Source: Daphnia pulex
Lineage: Eukaryota > Arthropoda > Branchiopoda > Diplostraca > Daphniidae
Length of the DNA stretch: 64,000 nucleotides
Assembly (NCBI RefSeq): GCF_021134715.1
Contig: NC_060018.1
Span: 5,225,501 to 5,289,500, forward strand
Direction: 5' to 3'
Positions within the stretch are counted from its first letter, which is position 1; each line of letters opens with the position of its first letter. The notes beneath the pieces were generated by a model. The model did no database searches, was not told the DNA's origin, and was given only the letters and a program-made list of their open reading frames with translations. A program made the translations under genes and the position numbers. Below, in pieces: positions 40,101 through 50,800 of this stretch.

Positions 40101-43100
40101 AATCTACGTTGTTTTATCCAATAGAAGTGAGTGTATACTCACATAAGTTCCGCAAAAGTGCCTTTACATTGGAAGTAGAACAAGCATTGTGCAACACTTG
40201 CCAACTTTATTTGATTTCAACCACAAAGGAAACGATACTTCTGCCAACACCCGTAAAAAGTACTTGCAGCGAGTGCAATTTCCCGCACAGAAACATCCAA
40301 TTCGTGGAAACCTATTGCTAAAACTTTTCACAAAATTTCTACAAGTCAAACTGGGTTATTATCAAGTCGTAGATGCTTCTTGCGCTGCCATGGAAGACAA
40401 ATATTTCAACTCCTTGAGCAGGATGATGTCATCTTTTGAAGTCGAAAAAATTTCGCACGCTGCAGTCTGACTCCTACTTTTATATTGACATCTTGCTAAA
40501 AACAATAAAGACGCCCCCGTTGAAAACCAAACAAAAATAATCAATCAAATTTTTCGCCCGCGCACCGTTTATTATCTGATAATAATAAAGATCTGGCGTT
40601 ATTGTCAAGAGCGAGTTGGAGGCGATCAAATCCAATATCGCTCGGCGTGAGTCTCTAAAAACAAGGAGAACGAGACGAAGCGTTGCGCCAGCGTCTTTTC
40701 GCAGAGCCAAAACACAAAAGCCTTTGTTGAAACTCACGGAAGAGAGAGAGAGTAGTGGGGAGGGGCGGGCGGGCAGCAATCGATATCCACCATTATATAT
40801 CTCACGTTGACTCAATAAAAGGCAGAGCGGCGCAATGGGAAAAGTGAGGGAAAATAAGGAGCGTCGTCGAGCGAGTGAGATGAAGTGAAAGTCAATCGAA
40901 AAAGGCGTCCAATGCGCAACCAATGGAAGCAAAAGAAACCACAGACCACAACAAAACAAAAAGCGTAGAATTTTTCTTTTTTCGGGTGGGATTGTTTTCC
41001 TTTTCCCACACACTCCCCACGCCACTTGTTTCCTTTCCTCACTTCACTTTTCTCTCTCTCTTGCTATTTCTACTTGACAATTTTGTGTGTTTTTGTTGCA
41101 TTAGGTCGAAGCAAACGGACACGCAACGACGCCGAAAGACGCCACTTTGTCCACTTGGCGACGTCGGTGACGTCCTCTTCGTCAGCAACAAATTAGATTT
41201 ACCACCCCACCAAAAAAATCAAAAATAGCAAAACAAAAACAACGAGCTTAACGAGACCTCCACTTCAAAGAGATTGGTCGGTTCTTAACCGCTAAAGGAT
41301 TTCATAATACCCCACATTTCACAACTTTTATATTTTCACTGACGCAAAATAATATTCCGCAGAAGCCAAATGCGAAAAAAAAATTTAATCCTAAATTGTT
41401 CAGCGGTTGAAAGTTACACGCAACGATTCCACTTGGAGAAATTGTAGATGGACGGCTTTGGAAAATAATGGTTTTTCTTCGCTATTGTTTGTTATTGTTG
41501 CTGCTCTCTGCGAGTCGTTGGAACGGTCAGAGTGGACAAGACTGATGGCATCCCCTTCCGGTGCCTTATTCCTACCCCGTCTATACATCGAAATAAAACT
41601 TATCGCACAGCCGGTTCTCTCTATTTTTCGGTCAGCATATACAGCAAAAGAGGATATTTGCAATTTAATATCAAAAGAGCCTCGTTGGCTGAATATGACA
41701 ACACAGTAAAGTGGGAGAGTGAAACTGGGATTTTTTTTTGGGTGCTGGGAAAGTTATCGGCAAACTAAATCCAACCGTCGAAGAAGAAGGATTTGCCCAC
41801 TTTCGTATTCATTCTCCCTTTTTATTATTATTATTCCACTACTTTATTTCAATCCGCCAGAGTACGAAAGGATATTAAGTGTTTACTTTTCATACACTAT
41901 CCACGAGAGTTGAAAAGGGGAAAAAAGATTCTCGCACTCTTTCTAGTTTCTGGTAGTAGACTACTTCAACCATCTTTTCTTTCTTCCTTCCTTCATACAC
42001 TTGGTTCGCTACCGGATGAACGGATCCGGCACAATAAACACATGGGCCATATTTCCCGACATCCGCGCATATCCCCAATCCTCCCCTCCTTTGCAATAAC
42101 TTCACACAACAAAATAGAAAGAAAACAAACAAAAAAAATCGGGGTAAAAGGATTGAACGTCAATGGCGAGACAGATCGTTTCTATTTCAGATTATTGGGA
42201 AATGTGAAATACGAATAAATTTTAAAATACAATTAAATAACTACATTTACGGGGGCACACAATAAAAGAAAAAGAAAAGGCCGACCTAGAAAAAAAAGGC
42301 TATTTTTGCAAGTGGAAAGAATTTATCGATCTGACGCACGCAGCCCACGTAAACGATCTTGTAAACCGATTCAATTTTGAGGCGGGGGGTTTTTCCGGAA
42401 GAACGGATCGAAAAGCAAACACCGGCTCATATAAATAATTAAATTAATGGTGACTTACCGAAAACGAAATCGATCCAGGTCTAATAGTTGTCCGCGAAAT
42501 TCAAACCCGGCACGCCGTCACACACAACTTTGACACATCGTATAGTTTACCCGGTTCACACGGTCATTTAAACACTCACGCCAATGATATACAGCACCAG
42601 AGTTAACTAGCCGCCGATATTAACACCATAATTTACGTACAGTTGGCACAGGTAATTTCAAATTCCCATAAAAAAAGTTACAAGCCGTAGAGAAACGTAC
42701 CTGCACTCACTCAACCACGAGTCAAACTGATGCTACGGTTCAATTTCATTCTGTTGGGTGGATATTGCACATTTGGTGATGCAATAAAAAGGGGAAGGGT
42801 TAGGAAACGTCAAAAAAAAGAAAGAAAAATAAGAAAGGGCGGAAACCTTGACACTTTGAAAAGCCCAGGATGTTCTTAATAAATCCCCGTCCCAAAGTGT
42901 AGCAATAAAATGTAACCCAACCCACAAAAATAATATAATAAGAAACTACACAAAAAGAACATTGAAAGCAATTAAGCGTTATAGCTACGTTATTGCATCA
43001 TTTTTATACTACATAACATTTAATCGCCTCAAGTTTCTCCCCCAAAAAACTTTGCGTCATCCCAGTAGTAATGAAGTATTCCGTTGAGAAAATACTGTAC

Positions 43101-44892
43101 CGGTACAGCACGTAACTAGATATAATAGAGTATTGATGTAACGTAATTTAATAATATTAAGCTGTAACCTACTGTTACACCGTCCCACCAAATGGGACAT
43201 CTTATGTATTCTTACCCAAGACCAGTACATGACAAAACAAGCGTTTCTTTTCTGATTCTCTGCAGAGAAGTAAATTTGTAATTGTATTTCTTTGTAATGT
43301 TGGCGAATTGGACGATTGTCCGCACATATGTGTCGGAAGAAAAACATGTGGATCAACCGAGAAGAAGAAACAAACGCAAACACAGATAAACCAAAGAAAA
43401 AACGGGGGAAATGGGATTATGTGTGGGGCATAATAAGTTAATTGACGAAATAGATGTTGGGCATATGGCGATGGAATCGACACACAAATGGAAAACGATA
43501 CAGCGGAGAAAAATAAGGAGAAAAATGAGTTTTGTTATTTCTTAGTTATTTTTTAATTGAATATTGGGTATTCCAGCTTTAGGCAAACAGGCAAACGTGC
43601 GACTTGATTGGATAATGTTGGATAATCGAATTATTAAAGTATCTTTTTTTGATAAATGTTATTCACACGTTTCCCTTTCTTCTTCTTTTTTGTCGTTTGT
43701 TTTCAAGGGGCAAGAAAGAGACAAAGTGGCCAGCTGAAGAGAGAGAGGAATCACCAGAAACAGGGGATACGACTGGGTCTTCTACATATACAAACAGACG
43801 AAAACTGTACATGACATTGAAAAATAAACAAACAGAAGGCACACAAGAATAAACGGTCGACGGACCTTTTTCGAGGCCAGAGTTTTTATGTATAATATAA
43901 AATGATGATTCAATTGACAATCGAAATTTCTATGTTTATGTAATGTATGTTGATGCAACAGAAAGCCCAAGTTCAGACATCGAACGAATGCTGACTCGAA
44001 TGCGGTTTTTTTTCCTCCCATTTCTTGAATCAATCAGGCTCTCATAAATGAACAAACGTGTGACTAGGAGTTGCAAAAAAAAATGGGGAAAAAACAAAAT
44101 CAAACAACTAAAATCAACGCACTGAATGAATGCGTGTCCACCGCGCGCGATTTGAGAACGGGATCACCACATACACATTAATTGCGTATTGAGAAGGCAC
44201 GAGAGAGAATTCTTTTTTTTTTTCATTTCCATCTTCTTCCAAATTTGTTTGGAAATTGGGTAGAGAATAGACTGGACGCTAGATGGTTCTCGTCGAATCC
44301 GGGCAAAACTTTGAATCCAGCAAGCAGTTGGTCAGCACAAAAATTACTCTTTTATTTTTCCTTTCTTCGTTTTTAACCTTTCCCATCTTCTTTCTTCCTT
44401 TCCTGAGACTAAACCACTCGAGCCTTTTCGATTTGCAACTTTTGTTCATCATGCAAGGCACGTTTCCACATGGCACGCCCAACTTGGAACGTTATTTTTT
44501 ACTAAGTTGGTAGGCGCACATCCGTAGAACGCGACGCACTTTTAAGTGAAGCTGTGCTCCTTGAAGGTTAGGGGGCGTAGTACGCCGGAAATTGATTTGA
44601 TCGCAGACAGTCGAGTGAGTGCTCAACCTGATGGTGGTAACATCAGTAAAATTTCTGCAGGTCATAGGTGGTCACGCCGTTTCTCAGCATTTTTTTATAT
44701 CGATGTTGGCGTTCTCTTCTTCCTCTTCTTTGCTTCCTCCTTCTCATTTGGCGTCGGAGTTCAGGGAGTCTCATCCATAGACCGCCCTAATCGGCAGAAA
44801 AAGGCTGGAGAAGACGGTGGCGGAATAGGCCAAGCAAAAGAAAGTTGGAAAGGGAAGGCAGATTTCTTTTAGAAGGAAGGAAGAAAGGGTAA
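37164..44892. other. 7.7 kb without a recognised gene
   Basis: This lies between the GPCR start codon and the FGFR stop codon, so it should contain the GPCR promoter/5' UTR (right of 37163) and the FGFR 3' UTR (left of 44893). The open frames (for example 40480-41025 minus, 40189-40470 plus, 37813-38298 plus) resemble no family I know and sit in low-complexity DNA. Simple repeats include purine-rich runs near 38880-38930 and 41720-41810. Confidence 0.5.
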
Positions 44893-47800
44893 TCAGACCG
44901 TCGAGACGACAAACTGCGTTCGACAATCTGAATTTTCGCGACTGCTGGGCGGTGTCTCGGGAGATTCAAAACCCAACTCCAAATATTCCTGAAATTATCA
45001 AAAGAAATAGACGAAATCGTTTAATTTTCTGTGTCCGCCAAAAAGCTAAATGAGGGGGGAAACGTACCTCATTTGAAGTGAGTTTCAAGATTCTTTCTAA
45101 ATCTTCAACCAATTCGCTGAAAGTGGGCCGCTCCATGGGATTGTATTGCCAGCATTCACGCATCAGCAAATACCTACATTGATTCAAACGGAAAAGGAAG
45201 TTAGCATTTTGTGCAAAAGCTCCCAAAAGAGGAAAACAAGACAACAATTTCAGAACTTACACTTCAAGTGAGCAAGATACTGGCTTCTCCATGCGATGGC
45301 CGTCGCGCAAGAGCTGGAAGAGTCGCTCGATATTGGGTACAGACGGATAAGGCGTGCCGCCCAGGGTCATAATCTCCCAGAGGAGAATGCCGAAAGACCA
45401 GACGTCCGACTGGCTTGTGTAGACGCGCTGAAACAAAGCTTCTGGCGCCATCCACTTGACAGGCAGGCGGCCATCAGTCGTCTTGCGATAATACTCGTGC
45501 ATGTGCACGTCGCGGGCCAAACCAAAATCGGCAATCTTCAGGACGCAATCTTCGCTGACCAACACGTTCCTGGCGGCTAAGTCGCGGTGAATACACTGCA
45601 AAAACATCCATGGGAAACACAGCAATTAGTTATGATTTTAGTTGCCAAACAGCATCAGCGACAAGAGATCATACCTTTTTCGATTCAAGGTAATCCATTC
45701 CACGGGCCACTTGGTAAGCGAACGAGATGAGATCTTTGTGCGTCAGAGTGTCCTGACCCATTCGACCAGTGCTGTTAAACTCAATCGGGTGTTCGTATGA
45801 CGTATTACCAAGCTTCCCTACTAAACGAGAACCATAAAATATCATCAGTCTAACGTCTTTTTTTTTTTTCAACTGAAGAGGGTAATAAAACAAATCAAAA
45901 GTGGATCGTACATCCTAGTTGTCCAATGGCGCGCTCATATCCAGAACTGGGGCGATGTTGGCGTAAAAAGTCACGCAAATTGCCGTGCGGAGCAAATTCC
46001 ACGATGACGTATAGCGGACCATCCTGAGTGCAGCAACCGAGCAGATTGAGAATATTGACGTGTGTACCGATCATCTTCATCATCTCCATTTCGGAGACGA
46101 GATCCATCAATTCCGTGTCCGTGTGGCCTTCTGTTGTCAAAGAACAAAAAAAAGGGAGAAACATGACGGAATTGTCCGGCAGAGCAATCACAAATCAAAC
46201 TTGCCTTTGAGCATTTTGACAGCGACAGTCGAGACAGAGTTCTTTTCAATAATTCCGTTGGCCTGAGCCTGAACCACATGGCCGAAAGCTCCTTCGCCCA
46301 GCGATTTTCCCAATTGCAGGTCTTGGCGCGGAAATTCCCATCGCGTATCCAGAGGTAATTCGTATTCAGAAACGGATCCAATGTCCGTGCCCAGCCTTGA
46401 ACGATGCTTCTCGATTTTGATGACGGGAAAGAGCAGCGGCTCGTGAATTCCCCCACCAACGCCATTGACGGCCGAACGTTGCTCAATAATCACTTTTTTG
46501 GTACAGGGCGCAATGCAGTGAGCTGTTTCCAGGGCCATGAACTTGTTGCGTTTTTGACGACTGCCCCAGATAATAAAATAAAACATTCGTTAGGAAAACC
46601 AGGTCAGAAAAAGAAATGGCAATTTAATAGTACCTGTATCTTTTGCGGAAAGCAATGGCAAAGAGAACGACAAAGGCCAGCACGATTGAGCCGAGGACGG
46701 AAGCCAAGATAATCACTACTTTCTGATCTTGTAGATGATGGAGACCTCCTTCCAATAAATGATCGATGGACGGTGATTCCTCTTCTGGGTCCACTGCGAA
46801 TAAGAAAAAGCAAATATTATAATTGGAGGGGCCTCTAACCATCATCAGTCAACCCCGAAAAATCGTTTCGCCACTTACCGACAGTGAGCCAAGCGCTGCG
46901 GTATGACATGCCCAAACTGTTGCCGGCCATGCACGTGTACCATCCGGCATCCTCTTTAGTCACGTTCTCTAGTCGCAGCACTTGATGATCGTTATTTACC
47001 TCGCCGTCTTCATCCAACTGTGTTTGTTCAAAAATGAAATTATTTTTAGAAAACAAATTTCTCACAATGGCATGACGTGCCAAGTCGTGCAAATTAAAAA
47101 GTAAAACGTGCAATCTTTCATTTCATTTCCACATGCTGTTTTTTTTTAAATGTTTGTAAAAGGAGTCGCCGTGCATTTGTCTCCTCTTTTTTGTTGTTGT
47201 TGGAAGGGAATGTTAGTGGATGCAAGGACCAAGAGACACCTAACGGTGGATTCGAGCAACGCTTTGAAGAGCGTCTAAATAAATCAAAATAGGACCGAGA
47301 ATTTCGATTGGGAAACTAATTCTTGATTCCAAAAAGACGAGCAAATGGAATTCGTTGAGAATTTTCTTTTACAGTTCCCTGAATGGAGGAGAAGCAAAGA
47401 GAAGGAAGAGAGGAGAGGCAGGCGGGGGCATTCCGCAAGGCGTTGCGATTGTCGTGCGGATGGAAACCTGAGTTGGGTAGATGCGCCGGTAATAAGGCTT
47501 CTTTTCCTCGTCTTCCCAGGAGCCATTCACTTGGTAGTGTTTAATCCAGATGAAATGAGGATGCAATTCCGACGTGACGCGGCACACCAGCGTGACTATT
47601 TCGCCTTCCTTGGCCGTTGTATTCTTCAGCTCGTCGCTAATCACCGGCTTGTGATGGAAGCGTTCTGAGGTGGCGGGACGAATGGGTCGATTTTTAGCAT
47701 TTGTCAAGTGGTTTGGGAGCGAGGGGCGTGACACAAAACATTTTCATCTAGACAGCTTCGTCATCACCGATAAATTAAGAGAATCCCAGAGCCAATAAAA

Positions 47801-50800
47801 AGCCTACCTTTCGAGTTTTTAAATCGAAAACGTGTCGAGAAGCCGCTTTTTAAAATCAAATAAAATTCCTGCTAGTGACCGCACTCACGTGACACACTTT
47901 TTGCGCCGCTTCTTTTCGTTTGTCACACATTCTTAACATGCGCTAAGTCGCAGGCTATTATGAAATGGGAAACTCACCTGCAGAGCATTGCCGATAGGAG
48001 TGCCTGTCGTGTCGTTGACGAAGGAGCCGTTGTCGTCCGTGAAGTGCCTGTACCACTGGACGTACGGTGTCAAGTCGGAAATGACGCGGCATTCAAATGA
48101 CACCGTCCCGCCAATCGACACCGTCGAATTGTGCATTTCCATGATGAGCGGCTTATGCGGGAAACGTTCTGCGCACGCACGGCAAAATACCGAGAAAAAC
48201 ATGCATCAGTCAAGTCATTCCATGCAACCAGGCTCAAACACATATCAAGTGTAGGGAGAGGAAAAAAAAACTATCGTGTTCTTTTTTTTTTCATCATGCT
48301 CTTCGTGACGGGCGTTATTGATTCGTCAACTTGCAAACGAGGCGGTGGTTGTTTATTATTTAAAAAAAAAAGTAACGCCATCATCGTACGAGGAAAGGGT
48401 TGGTTGATTGTCTAGAGAGCGTGATTTATTCTCACGTGGGTTGAGGCAGGAAATTTTTTGCTTTGCTGTTGGAAAATGGACAACCAACCACCAACTCCCA
48501 GGAAATAATTGAATAATTGAACAAGTTCCAACAATGCCGTCGGTACCATCACGAAGCTCCAAAGCCAATGCGGTTAGTGTTAAGAACGGCCTTTGCACAT
48601 GCGACCGGCCCCAATGTTACGTGCACAGCTGTTAGTAGACTCACCTTCCGCCCAAAACGACACAACGTATTATGGCATTAAAACACATTTGTATGGTAAA
48701 ACCCGTCCCTTCCCCCCTCTGCATATACAAGATAGTTAACCTTTTCCCCCTACCGCCACCAGCTGTGTGTATATCAAGCAATAAACAATTTGATAAAAAC
48801 ACAATTTACCTTGAATGAGAAGTTTGAAAGTAAACGAGACGGAGCCGTGCGAGTTGGACACGGTGCAAGTGTAGTTTCCCGAATCGTAGGTGGTGGCCTC
48901 CTCCAGCTCCAGCGACCATTTTTGCAACTTGGCCGAGCCCAGGTGGCGTTTGATCGGACCGCCGTCCTTCGTCCACACTATCTCCGGTTTGGGGTATCCT
49001 GTTGCGGGAGGGCACACAAGAGGTCGACGTGAAACTCGAGGAACGTGAATATATTTGAAGGCAAACGAGCCAATATAACACATACCATCAGCTGGGCACT
49101 TGTAAGTGACGGTGGATCCGGCAGGCTTCACTTGAGACATGAAGGCTTCCATTTTCTTGATGCGGATGAAACTCGGAGACTGAGGCTTACCGTCAGCGGC
49201 CAAAGTGGTGGAACCCGAGACGTCGTCGTCAGCCATTGGGAAATCACTTTCTTCCTCTTCGGGATGAAGCGATGGCGTGCTAAACAAGTGCGGATGGTAG
49301 TCGTCATCGGCCTGGTCGCTCTGCAACTCTTCGGCGGCTGTGGCATCGACATCATCATCGTCCATCTTGACGATGACGGTGAAGTTACACCAAGGGGTCA
49401 TTTTAGGAGCTGGATCCATCAATCGGACGCTTTTGGGGCGGATAGACCAGGCTCCTCCATCGCTAGACTCGACGAATGTTATGGTGATTGAATTCCTGGA
49501 AGAAATAAAAATACCAATTTTAGCAATTTTCTTTTTAAAAATGTCTCCTTTTTCTTTTGTCGATAAGAAATTCAAATGGACGTACTTCTTTTTGGCATAT
49601 CGAATGCGTGAGTGCTGGCGGGGATCCACTCGGACGTCGTTGTGGTACCATTCGACACCATGGCCAGCCAGTTGAGTTAGTCCAGACGGACAATCGTACT
49701 TGACCGTGTCTCCTTCGTAGACTTCCACTTCTTCATCTGCGAGTCGGCAAAAAAGAAAAAGACAACAAAAACACAAAATGAAATTTTTGGAATTCAACAC
49801 ACACACAAAACTTTTTGTTATAACCATCGAGCGGCCGTTGAGCCGGATAGAAAATCCACACAATAGAAAGAAAAGAGGCTGGTAGTAACACAATGAAGAA
49901 AAGCGGTTAACCTCGCGCGCCCACCTTATTACCTTTCATAATAGGTAATTCGAGACTCTTATTATTTAACAATTTCCGAGCACAAAGCCTTGTCATGTCG
50001 AGGTGGGGAGACTGGGGGAGAGAGATTAAAAATGATTCTTTTGATCTTCCCTTTTTGTTGCAGAAAGACCGACTAATAAGAGTTTCTCAAACAGTATGTC
50101 AATTCCAAGTATTCGACCAAGTCTCGGTATTTTGCTCATCATGTTTTAAGGAGGGATTCCGGGGCAACCAATCAACGTTGTGGTCTGTCTTATTCTGTGG
50201 GAAAGAATGAGCCCCCCATTCTGTCAATTTCCCCCCCCCCCAAACAAGAGAAAAAATCATCAGCATTTCTTAACCAGAGGTTAAACACGGAAAAAGAAAA
50301 AGAAAAAAGGGTGTTGTAAATTTAAAAATAAAAAGAGTTTCTTTTCTCTTCTCACAAGAGACAATAGAAGAGATAGCACACGAAAGGTAGGGAAGCCCGA
50401 AAGGAATGGAAAAAAAAGAATAGACAATGGTCAATTTCAACCGATGGGGCTCCTCTTCTATCGGCCCGACCGCAGTTAGCAGGTAAGAGAAAGATTTTCA
50501 TTACATCATCCCCAAATAAATAACAAGAAAAGAAGACTCGGTAAATTTAAAAAAGAAGAAGAAAAGATTTTAAAATTGTGATGGCGTCATAGCCGTCAGA
50601 AAGGAAGAGGAGCCAAGAGCTTTGCTGAATCACGTGACTTGGGCGGCTAGGAAAGGATTCGAGGGAACTCGATAACAAAAGAAAAGAGAATCTAACAAGA
50701 GGATTTATTCAAATGGGCATATGTGTGTGTGTGTGTGTATGCAACACCGCACAGTGCACACACGACTGACACCTGGGAGCCATTTCCAGCAAATTAGAAA

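Noticed and set aside
40189-40470. Plus-strand open frame of 93 codons with protein-like composition
   Set aside because: No recognised motif, no flanking exons in phase, and an overlapping open frame on the other strand. Too weak to call.
40480-41025. 181-codon minus-strand open frame
   Set aside because: It is low-complexity with a hydrophobic/Arg mix, no domain and no splice partners. It sits in purine/pyrimidine-rich DNA where long open frames arise by chance.
49045-49491. 148-codon plus-strand frame
   Set aside because: It is antisense to the FGFR acid-box exon. The DDD/EEE codons read as VIV/SSS on the other strand.
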